Shown here piece after piece: positions 1 through 5,168 of a stretch of 9,799 bases of DNA. The translations under genes and the position numbers were made by a program. Source of the stretch: Fimenecus sp045579305 (GTDB lineage Bacteria > Bacillota > Clostridia > Oscillospirales > Acutalibacteraceae); NCBI GenBank assembly GCA_045579305.1, contig JAZNLY010000059.1, forward strand, positions 1 through 9,799. The letters run 5' to 3'. How positions within the stretch are numbered: position 1 is the stretch's first letter; each line of letters begins with the position of its first letter. A model generated the notes under the pieces. The model ran no database searches, had not been told where the DNA came from, and worked only from the letters and a program-made list of their open reading frames with translations.

Positions 1-101
1 GCCCTACTGTTGCAACATATTGGTTGTTATTTAAAATCGCAACGCAGTTCCACAATTCTGAATTCTGCATTCTGCATTCAATCTACAAACTCCGATTTGT
101 A
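1..101 (-). repeat. Intergenic repeat copy, truncated by window edge
   Basis: Read on the minus strand, this stretch starts with ACAAATCGGAGTTTGTAG, continues through GATTGAATGCAGAATGCAG, GAACTGCGTT and AACAACCAATATG, and ends in GTAGGGC at the window edge. A second copy in the opposite orientation lies at about 1240-1338, beyond the other end of trpS, with most positions shared. The tandem ATTCTGCATTCTGCATTC at about 56-80 is part of the unit. No open frame of interest crosses it. The copy probably continues left of position 1, because its partner continues there into a GGCGGGGTC hairpin. Confidence 0.75.
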
Positions 102-105
102 TAGC

Positions 106-136
106 AAAACAACAACGGCGGGGTCAAGACCCCGCC
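106..136 (-). terminator. Repeat-derived hairpin, candidate trpS terminator
   Basis: About 20 nt after the trpS stop, the minus strand forms a perfect 9-bp stem, GGCGGGGTC / GACCCCGCC, around a 2-base core (117-136). It is followed by GTTGTTGTTTT. The stem is strong, but the tract after it is interrupted by G, so termination is likely rather than certain. The same hairpin occurs at 1337-1356 on the other strand and in a related form at 1463-1482, so it is also a repeat module. Confidence 0.55.
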
Positions 137-155
137 CTACCATATACATATTAGA

Positions 156-1163
156 TTAAAGCATGTACAAACCTGATTTTTTCATAGCCTTGTTGAGTGT
201 TCTCTGAGCAAATCTTGATGCTTTTTCTGCACCATTCTTTGCACACTCGTTAAGGTATGCCTTATCATTAACAAGACGATTGAACTCTGATTTGAATGGA
301 CGGAGTTCATAGACAACTGCCTCTGCAACTGCTGCTTTAAAATCGCCATAGCCCTTGCCATCAAAATCCTTTTCAATCTGTTCATAAGAAAGACCTGTAC
401 AGCAGGAATAAATACCCATAAGGTTATTGATACCGTCTTTACCGTCGGCATATCTTACTTTTGCTTCGGAGTCTGTAACTGCGCTCTTGATTTTCTTCAC
501 AATTACATTATCATCATCAAGCATTGAGATATAACTCTTTGGATTCGGGTCAGACTTACTCATTTTAGCCATAGGGTCCTGAAGTGACATAACACGGGCA
601 CCAACCTTACCGATGAATGGTTCGGGCATTGTGAATGTGTTACCGTAAACTGTGTTGAATCTATCGGCAATATCACGAGCAATTTCAAGATGCTGTTTCT
701 GGTCGGCACCAATCGGCACATAGTCAGCCTGATAAAGAAGAATATCGGCAGCCATAAGAATAGGATATGTGAAAAGGCCGACATTGACATTTTCAGGATG
801 CTTTTCACTCTTGTCCTTGAACTGTGTCATTCTTGCAGCCTCACCGAACTGTGTGCAACAGTTAAGCAACCAAGCAAGCTGTGCATGCTGTGGCACATGG
901 CTCTGAATAAAAACAATGCTTTCTTCAGGGTCAAGACCTAATGCCAAAAGAATAGCATAAAGCTCCATTGTATTTTTACGGAGAGTTGCCGGTTCAGGAC
1001 GGACTGTAAGAGAATGCAGGTCGGCAACTGCATAAAGACAATTATAGTCATCCTTCATATTTTTCCAGTTTTTGAGTGCACCAAGGTAGTTGCCGAGAGT
1101 TGGTGTTCCTGTTGGCTGAATAGCACTTAAAACTATCTTTTTCTTTTCTACGGTGTTTTCCAT
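156..1163 (-). CDS. trpS: Tryptophan--tRNA ligase
   Basis: A cytoplasmic class I aminoacyl-tRNA synthetase that activates tryptophan with ATP and charges tRNA-Trp. The 335-residue product has the usual length of bacterial TrpS. The N-terminal Rossmann fold opens with an AIQPTGTPTLGNYLGA segment (residues 14-29) carrying the HIGH-equivalent signature, and the second ATP loop is MAKMSKSD (198-205), the KMSKS motif. The family-typical tract with GADQKQHLE is at 152-160. The start is supported by AAAGGTGA placed 6 nt before the ATG. It is monocistronic: its own promoter lies at 1200-1228 and a candidate terminator hairpin follows the stop. The leader is only about 30 nt, so there is no T-box of the kind often found before aminoacyl-tRNA synthetase genes in Firmicutes. 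Nothing in the frame looks broken. Confidence 0.97.
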   Translation of the reverse strand: MENTVEKKKIVLSAIQPTGTPTLGNYLGALKNWKNMKDDYNCLYAVADLHSLTVRPEPATLRKNTMELYAILLALGLDPEESIVFIQSHVPQHAQLAWLLNCCTQFGEAARMTQFKDKSEKHPENVNVGLFTYPILMAADILLYQADYVPIGADQKQHLEIARDIADRFNTVYGNTFTMPEPFIGKVGARVMSLQDPMAKMSKSDPNPKSYISMLDDDNVIVKKIKSAVTDSEAKVRYADGKDGINNLMGIYSCCTGLSYEQIEKDFDGKGYGDFKAAVAEAVVYELRPFKSEFNRLVNDKAYLNECAKNGAEKASRFAQRTLNKAMKKSGLYML

Positions 1164-1199
1164 TTATATCACCTTTGCTTAAAAATTTGTATCCTATAT

Positions 1200-1228
1200 A
1201 TTAAACTATTTTTTTAATATTTTGTCAA
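1200..1228 (-). promoter_or_regulatory. Sigma-A type promoter of trpS
   Basis: The minus strand has TTGACA (1228-1223), a 17-bp A-rich spacer, and TTTAAT (1205-1200), giving a perfect -35 and a five-of-six -10 box at ideal spacing. The trpS start codon is 37 nt downstream of the -10 box. The promoter lies directly beside the repeat that begins at about 1240. Confidence 0.75.
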
Positions 1229-1240
1229 TGAGCAAAATGA

Positions 1241-1443
1241 CAAATCGGAGTTTATCGATTGAATGCAGAACGCAGAGTGCAGAATGTCAGAACTGCGTTA
1301 CATTTTTAAAGAACAACCAATATGGTGTAGCGGTAGGGCGGGGTCTTGACCCCGCCGTTGTTGAATTATCTGTTGCTTTTCGGCGGCAGCAAGCTACCGC
1401 CCTACCATAATCGATTAATTATATTATTCCGACAAATTATAAT
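1241..1443 (+). repeat. Composite intergenic repeat element
   Basis: This 203-bp stretch fills most of the 325-bp gap between the trpS start and the end of the PHP gene. It opens with AAATCGGAGTTT (1242-1253) and then repeats the module found at 1-101. It continues with the perfect hairpin GGCGGGGTCTTGACCCCGCC (1337-1356) and a second hairpin, GGCGGCAGC-AA-GCTACCGCC with one mismatch (1382-1401). The outer stretches GGTAGGGCGG (1332-1341) and CCGCCCTACC (1397-1406) are also complementary. It closes with CCGACAAATTATAAT (1429-1443). The same two end sequences bound a different interior at 4902-5079. It encodes no transposase, so it is a non-autonomous or purely structural repeat. The mechanism of spread is not visible. 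Confidence 0.7.
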
Positions 1444-1451
1444 TCAATGTA

Positions 1452-1482
1452 GAAATAACAAAGGCGGAGTCAGGGCTCCGCC
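1452..1482 (-). terminator. Intrinsic terminator after the PHP gene
   Basis: Six bases after the stop of the PHP gene the minus strand forms GGCGGAG-CCCTGA-CTCCGCC, a 7-bp GC-rich stem, followed by TTTGTTATTT. It fits an intrinsic terminator for the Fe-S/DRTGG/PHP transcript. Over 30 nt it differs at only six positions from the hairpin after trpS, and one pair of differences is compensatory, which suggests the two share an origin. Confidence 0.7.
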
Positions 1483-1488
1483 ATAGGA

Positions 1489-2202
1489 TTACTTATTCAA
1501 CAAATAATTTACAACTGCCTGAGGTGTGCATTCGGGAATGTCGATTTCCACTGATGCTTCCACCATATTTTGAAGATAATGGGCATCGGAATTACGAAGA
1601 TGCTTCATACCTTTTAGAAGCTCGTGTTTTTCTGCATATTGAGGAATATATGCTTTGTGAGTGAATTCTGCTGCCTGAAAACTCATTTCAGGATACATAA
1701 AGCCAAGCACTGACAAAACAGAATAGGATGCACGGTCGAGATGTGCCGGAAAAGCAACTCCGTCAAATCGGGACACCTCTGTCACAACATCGTCGATGCT
1801 TATTCCCGAAGCTGTCGTGAGAAGTATTTCCTCTTTTCCTAAAATCACATCAGTATGGTCCATTATGTACTGATTACCGAAAATGCTTTCGTCATTCATA
1901 ACCGGTGACATTGTCTGTTTTACATATTCTGAAAACTCCAAGGCTTTTTCTACCGTTGGGAAAAGGCAGACAGTATGAATTTCTTCCGATGTGCAAAGCT
2001 CCATTCCGGGTACAACTGTAATCCCTGCCTCCTCACCTGCTTTAATGGCAGCAGGACAATTAAGGCACGAGTTGTGGTCGGTTAATGCAATAATGTCATA
2101 GCCCATAAGCTTTGCCATATTAACAAGGTTATAGGGTGTCATATCATTATCGCCACAGGGTGACAAGCACGAATGCAGATGAAAGTCGTACTTTAAATTC
2201 AT
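1489..2202 (-). CDS. PHP domain metal-dependent phosphoesterase-like protein
   Basis: A 237-residue protein with the metal-binding motifs of the PHP superfamily, which includes histidinol phosphatase and the PHP domains of DNA polymerases. Visible motifs in order are DFHLHS (6-11, two metal histidines), TDHN (42-45), GMEL (66-69, acidic ligand), H76, the PAHLDR stretch (152-157) and NSDAHY (204-209, the closing Asp/His pair). The full metal-ligand set appears present, so phosphatase or phosphodiesterase activity is plausible; the substrate is unknown. It lacks the extra length of polymerase PHP proteins, and no histidine biosynthesis gene is nearby. Its start overlaps the stop of the upstream DRTGG-like gene by four bases (ATGA), implying translational coupling, and a terminator follows it. 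The context points to a signalling or regulatory role with the redox-type neighbours. Confidence 0.88.
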   Translation of the reverse strand: MNLKYDFHLHSCLSPCGDNDMTPYNLVNMAKLMGYDIIALTDHNSCLNCPAAIKAGEEAGITVVPGMELCTSEEIHTVCLFPTVEKALEFSEYVKQTMSPVMNDESIFGNQYIMDHTDVILGKEEILLTTASGISIDDVVTEVSRFDGVAFPAHLDRASYSVLSVLGFMYPEMSFQAAEFTHKAYIPQYAEKHELLKGMKHLRNSDAHYLQNMVEASVEIDIPECTPQAVVNYLLNK

Positions 2203-2525
2203 AGCAATTCACCAAGCTTGTTTGCCAATGCATAGGCATTTTCTTCAGAGGAAAGCACCCAGACTCCCTGCATTTCTGCACGGGCTTTTGCATCGTCATC
2301 CAGCGTTGAATTTTCGCAAAGGACAATGCAACCACAATCGGCAAGGACGGAAACTGCAATAGCATTGATATTACCCATTACAGTAAACCAACAGTCACCG
2401 CTCTGTGCTCTGCCCATTACCCAGCTGAGCAAATCGCCACAGTAACCACCTTTGATTTCCCGGTCTTCATCACCTTCGACTAAAACTCTAAGTTTTATTT
2501 TTTCAACTAAATTATTAACTGTCAT
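2199..2525 (-). CDS. DRTGG-like domain protein (second, C-terminal-type copy)
   Basis: A 108-residue soluble protein made of a single small alpha/beta domain. The central GGYCGDLLSWVMG (residues 26-38), the following WFTVMGNINAIAVSVLADCGCI stretch written in two parts (WFTVMG 46-51; NINAIAVSVLADC 52-64) and the glycine/hydrophobic spacing fit the DRTGG family. Those domains also occur in some phosphotransacetylases and CBS-domain proteins, where a ligand-sensing role is suspected. It is clearly divergent from the other DRTGG protein at 4417-4767. The start lies 2 nt after the stop of the Fe-S gene, with an AAGGAAG-like ribosome site inside that gene's end, and its own stop overlaps the PHP start by four bases. 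No catalytic motif is visible; I infer a regulatory or ligand-binding partner. The family assignment is from recognition, not from a search. Confidence 0.78.
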   Translation of the reverse strand: MTVNNLVEKIKLRVLVEGDEDREIKGGYCGDLLSWVMGRAQSGDCWFTVMGNINAIAVSVLADCGCIVLCENSTLDDDAKARAEMQGVWVLSSEENAYALANKLGELL

Positions 2526-2527
2526 TA

Positions 2528-3823
2528 TTATTCTTCCTTGTTAGATTTTGAGCGAAATGGCTTTGGAATGAAGCTTTCTGCACCTTCACGATTCTTCATC
2601 TTAAATATACAGTCGTTTATATCAGCTTTGCCGATTACAACATCCTCTGCAAAACAATGGCATGACGGTGAGCCGCACATACCACAGTCAAGTCCCGGCA
2701 ACTCACTTTCAAGAGCCTTGATTGCGCTCATTTTTTCCATTGCTTCAAAAACATTATCAGCAAGCTTCCAGGGAGCAGCCTGTAATGGCTTTTCCCAATA
2801 CATTTCCTTTGGAATTGACTCATATTCAAGGTGGTTACAAGATACAGGCATATATTTGCGAAGTCTTTGAAGTCTTGCTTTTGCCACAAACGGATTTTCA
2901 ACTGTCAACGGACCGCCAACACAACCACCTGAGCAAGCATTAAGCTCAATAAATTCAAGGTCATTGAGCTTTTCATCTTCCAATTCTTCAAGCACCTTAA
3001 TAACATTTTCAATACCATCGGCAGCAAGATATCTGTCCTTTAAAAGAGCTGCTGACTCACCACCTGACGATGCCCATCCGACACCGATAATACCTGAATC
3101 ACTCAATGATTCAAGCTCAATAATTTTATCCATCTGCTGAACAAGCACAGGATAAATATCCTTAATTGCGAGGACACCGTTGATGTTGGATTTTCCGTTA
3201 CAAATCGGTTGTTTGATTGATGAAATTTTTGCGGTACAGGGTGTGATAAAGAAAACACCGATATCTTCGTCAGCAAGTCCTGTTTCTTCTTTCGCTTTGA
3301 TTCGGGCAAGACGAGCAGCCTCTTCCATAGGTGCATTCAAATCAAGAACATTTTCAATAAGATTCGGAAAACGGACTCTGATAAGTCGCACCACCGCAGG
3401 ACAAGCCGATGAAATCATAGGTTTTTTAGACTTATTCATAGAAAGAATAAGTCTTGTTGCCTCACTGACAAGCTCAGCACCCTTTGAAACCTCAAAAACA
3501 TCATCAAAGCCAAGCCTTTTAAGCCCTGTCAACACATAATCCGTGTCGTCAAGGTTATTGAACTGACCATAAAGTGATGGTGCAGGAACTGCTATTCTGT
3601 GTTTATAATTAAGTATTTCGTTCAAGGAATATTTTTCAGCATATTTTGCGTGATGAGGACAAATTCTTATACATTCGCCACAGTCAACACAACGTTCTGA
3701 AATAATATGTGCTTTTCCGTTACGGACTCTGATGGCATTTGTAGGGCATCGTTTAAGACAGCTTACGCATCCCTTACATTTTTCCTCATCAAGTCGCACG
3801 GAATGGAAATAAGTTTCGTTCAT
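2528..3823 (-). CDS. Multi-cluster Fe-S protein with [FeFe]-hydrogenase large-subunit C-terminal-like domain (HsfB-like)
   Basis: The 431-residue product begins with two [4Fe-4S] ferredoxin motifs (Cys16/19/22/26 and Cys45/48/51/55). An H-cluster-like domain follows: SSACP at 138-142 (L1), TPCTAK at 194-199 (L2) and ELNACSGGC at 293-301 (L3). It ends in a four-cysteine Fe-S domain of the RnfB/corrinoid-protein kind (DCGMCGSPSC at 379-388 plus Cys405). Cysteines 141, 196, 297 and 301 match the H-cluster ligands of catalytic hydrogenases, but the L1 proton-relay cysteine is alanine (Ala140) and the L2 methionine is threonine. This favours electron transfer, sensing or a scaffold over H2 catalysis. 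I chose the start at 3823 because GGAG lies 8 nt before it. An in-frame ATG at 3859 would add 12 residues but has no ribosome site. It is tightly coupled to the DRTGG-like and PHP genes downstream. Confidence 0.9.
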   Translation of the reverse strand: MNETYFHSVRLDEEKCKGCVSCLKRCPTNAIRVRNGKAHIISERCVDCGECIRICPHHAKYAEKYSLNEILNYKHRIAVPAPSLYGQFNNLDDTDYVLTGLKRLGFDDVFEVSKGAELVSEATRLILSMNKSKKPMISSACPAVVRLIRVRFPNLIENVLDLNAPMEEAARLARIKAKEETGLADEDIGVFFITPCTAKISSIKQPICNGKSNINGVLAIKDIYPVLVQQMDKIIELESLSDSGIIGVGWASSGGESAALLKDRYLAADGIENVIKVLEELEDEKLNDLEFIELNACSGGCVGGPLTVENPFVAKARLQRLRKYMPVSCNHLEYESIPKEMYWEKPLQAAPWKLADNVFEAMEKMSAIKALESELPGLDCGMCGSPSCHCFAEDVVIGKADINDCIFKMKNREGAESFIPKPFRSKSNKEE

Positions 3824-3888
3824 TTTCAGAACTCCAATCCTTTGCAAATATAACCACATTCAGATTTTCTGTGGAGTTTATTTAACAG

Positions 3889-3969
3889 GTCATTCTGAGG
3901 AATTAAATGACGAAGAATCTCCTTTAGCTAATTGTTTGAGAGGAGATTCTTCACTCCGTTCAGAATGAC
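3889..3969. repeat. 81-bp palindromic MITE-like element
   Basis: Perfect terminal inverted repeats GTCATTCTGA (3889-3898) and TCAGAATGAC (3960-3969) enclose a second perfect pair, GAAGAATCTCCT (3912-3923) and AGGAGATTCTTC (3941-3952), around a 17-nt loop. The layout is that of a short non-autonomous repeat; similar GTCATTCTGA-ended palindromes are, to my knowledge, widespread in clostridial genomes. It sits in the only sizeable gap of the five-gene set, between the ATPase and the Fe-S gene. As RNA it would fold into a long hairpin that could reduce read-through or protect RNA ends. No T-run follows it in the minus direction, so it is not a typical terminator. Confidence 0.8.
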
Positions 3970-3997
3970 ACGACTTTTTCTTTGCATATTACAAAAA

Positions 3998-4420
3998 CTA
4001 ACCAGTAAATACCTTCAGGTACATTGTTGTACCAACGCCGACGGTTGAATCGATTTTCATTTCGTCGGTATATTTTTTAATATTAGGAAGTCCCATACCT
4101 GCACCAAATCCCAATGAACGGACATTGTCAGGTGCTGTTGAATAACCTTCCTTCATAGCGAGAGCAACGTCAGGGATACCGGGACCCTTATCAGTAAGCA
4201 CCATACTGATACATTCAGGTGAAATTTCAACATCTATTTCACCGCCACCGGCATGGATAACAAGGTTGATTTCTGCTTCATAAAGAGCAATAACAACCTT
4301 TCTTATGATTTCAGGATTGAACCCCAAATCCTTAAGAGTTTTTTTAACTGAGCCTGAAGCCTCGCCTGCACGGGTGAAATCGTCACCCGGAACCGTAAAA
4401 TGAAGCTTGAAATTGCTCAT
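3998..4420 (-). CDS. RsbW/SpoIIAB-like ATP-binding protein (GHKL fold)
   Basis: A 140-residue single-domain protein with the GHKL ATP-binding signature: an N-box in ALYEAEINLVIHAGG (residues 45-59, Asn52 as the Mg-ATP ligand), the G1 box DKGPGI (77-82) and the G2 region GFGAGMGLPNI (104-114). This is the size and layout of anti-sigma/serine kinases such as RsbW and SpoIIAB, and it lacks the dimerisation and phosphoacceptor helices of histidine kinases. No sigma factor or anti-anti-sigma (STAS) partner lies in this window, so its target is unknown. The start is well supported by AGGAGGAGC placed 6 nt before the ATG, which overlaps the upstream DRTGG stop by four bases (ATGA). Similar proteins accompany DRTGG proteins in clostridial hydrogenase-linked loci as I recall them; the role here is inferred to be regulatory. 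Confidence 0.87.
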   Translation of the reverse strand: MSNFKLHFTVPGDDFTRAGEASGSVKKTLKDLGFNPEIIRKVVIALYEAEINLVIHAGGGEIDVEISPECISMVLTDKGPGIPDVALAMKEGYSTAPDNVRSLGFGAGMGLPNIKKYTDEMKIDSTVGVGTTMYLKVFTG

Positions 4421-4767
4421 TTTAATGCTCCTCCTCTGAGACCTTTTTCATAAAGCATACCACAGGATGCAAACATTGCTTGTTCTGTTGTCATAAGGAC
4501 AATATCTCTGTCCTTTGCCAAATCAATAATACCCTGGTCAGGCTTTTTACCACGGACAAAAACGATGCACTGCATATCCATCATTTCGGCTGTTCTTACT
4601 ACCTGAGGATTTACAAGTCCCGAAAGAAGAACTGCCTGCTCCTTAACATAAGCGAGAACATCGCTCATCATATCACTTCCGCATGCTGTGAAAACATCAC
4701 GGTCCATAAATTCCTCACCACAGATAACCTCTGCATCAAGAATTTCTTTAATTTCATATACTTTCAT
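4417..4767 (-). CDS. DRTGG domain protein (first gene of the redox-type operon)
   Basis: A 116-residue soluble protein covering one DRTGG domain, a small alpha/beta module named after a phosphotransacetylase-associated family and suspected to bind a ligand. Recognisable features are the ACGSDMMSDVLAYV stretch (28-41), the LLSGLVNPQVVRTAEM stretch (47-62), IVFVRGKKPDQGII (68-81) and the C-terminal MFASCGMLYEKGL (98-110). There are no membrane segments and no catalytic motif. The start is set by GGGAGG about 8 nt upstream, and a promoter lies at 4806-4834, making this the first gene of the set. It overlaps the following ATPase gene by four bases. A second, more divergent DRTGG-like protein is encoded at 2199-2525. 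The pair bracket the ATPase and Fe-S genes, which suggests interacting or ligand-sensing subunits, although no direct evidence is visible. Confidence 0.83.
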   Translation of the reverse strand: MKVYEIKEILDAEVICGEEFMDRDVFTACGSDMMSDVLAYVKEQAVLLSGLVNPQVVRTAEMMDMQCIVFVRGKKPDQGIIDLAKDRDIVLMTTEQAMFASCGMLYEKGLRGGALK

Positions 4768-4805
4768 AATTTTTCCTCCCGACAGTTTGTCAGATATACA
4801 AATTA

Positions 4806-4834
4806 ATTATACACTATTATGACTTCCATTACAA
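4806..4834 (-). promoter_or_regulatory. Sigma-A type promoter of the DRTGG/Fe-S operon
   Basis: On the minus strand, TTGTAA (4834-4829) is followed by a 17-bp spacer and a perfect TATAAT (4811-4806). The first gene starts 39 nt beyond the -10 box. I see no site resembling the Rex redox repressor consensus (TTGTTA-N6-TAACAA) overlapping it. Confidence 0.65.
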
Positions 4835-4901
4835 TAACACAGTTTACCGAATTATATTCGTTTTCTTTGTGTAAAAGGACATAAAAATGCAGAATACTGA
4901 T

Positions 4902-5079
4902 AAATCGGAGTTTGTAGGGATAATTGATGTGTGTTTCTCGGCTCCCCTGAAAGGGGAGCTGTCGAGCGTTAGCGAGACTGAGGGGTTTGTTATTGAATTA
5001 TATAAACCCCTCTGTCACTTCGTGACATCTCCCCTTTCAGGGGAGACAAGATAATTAATTTACCCCGACAAATTATAAT
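4902..5079. repeat. Composite repeat with ends shared with 1241-1443
   Basis: This 178-bp unit starts with AAATCGGAGTTTGTAG (4902-4917) and ends with CCGACAAATTATAAT (5065-5079), the same ends as the element at 1241-1443, but its interior is different. The interior palindrome is bracketed by GATAATTGAT (4919-4928) and GATAATTAAT (5050-5059). These may be a degraded target duplication from insertion of the palindrome into an older repeat. ATGCAGAAT just outside (4887-4895) echoes a module of the copies around trpS. No coding capacity is visible. Confidence 0.6.
4942..5045. repeat. 104-bp nested palindromic element
   Basis: The left arm starts with CTCCCCTGAAAGGGGAG (4942-4958) and the right arm ends with its exact reverse complement (5029-5045); each end is itself nearly self-complementary. 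Inner arms ACTGAGGGGTTT (4977-4988) and AAACCCCTCTGT (5004-5015) also pair with one mismatch, and the right arm carries the small hairpin GTCAC-TTC-GTGAC (5014-5026). The whole could fold as a branched cruciform or RNA. Similar CTCCCCTTTCAGGGGAG repeats are, to my knowledge, frequent in gut Firmicutes. It encodes no protein. Confidence 0.8.
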
Positions 5080-5110
5080 CTGATTTTCAATTTCATAATT
5101 GTGAATTCAA

Positions 5111-5146
5111 TATAAAAAAACGGTACCACATTTCGGTGATACCGTT
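5111..5146 (-). terminator. Intrinsic terminator after the surface-protein pair
   Basis: The minus strand reads AACGGTATCAC (5146-5136), a short loop, then GTGGTACCGTT (5129-5119), an 11-bp stem with one G-T or mismatch position. It is followed directly by a run of seven further T residues (5120-5114). The stem begins 22 nt past the stop of the 5169-6203 gene. This is a textbook intrinsic terminator for the two-gene transcript. Confidence 0.92.
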
Positions 5147-5168
5147 AAAACACTTATTTTGCTATGAA

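Larger units (their letters stand above)
4768..5168. other. Gene-free 401-bp intergenic region
   Basis: No credible gene was found here on either strand. From right to left it holds the terminator of the surface-protein pair (5111-5146), a composite repeat (4902-5079) containing a nested palindrome (4942-5045), an AT-rich spacer, the promoter of the DRTGG operon (4806-4834) and its leader of about 35 nt. The leader contains a short imperfect palindrome, GACAGTTTGTC (4781-4791), which could be an operator or chance. Confidence 0.6.

Noticed and set aside
1222..1410. 62-codon plus-strand frame between trpS and the PHP gene
   Set aside because: It consists entirely of the composite repeat and its hairpins, and the related copy at the window start differs in ways that do not preserve a reading frame.
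3824..3859. Upstream ATG extending the Fe-S protein by 12 residues
   Set aside because: No ribosome site precedes it, while GGAG is 8 nt before the ATG at 3823, and the extension is not part of the ferredoxin motif.
4781..4834. Possible Rex operator before the DRTGG operon
   Set aside because: GACAGTTTGTC is a short imperfect palindrome and does not fit the Rex consensus; the promoter itself has no TTGTTA-N6-TAACAA match.
1241..5079. Complete insertion sequence or transposase for the repeats
   Set aside because: No frame in the window resembles a transposase or recombinase; the repeats are all too short to encode one.
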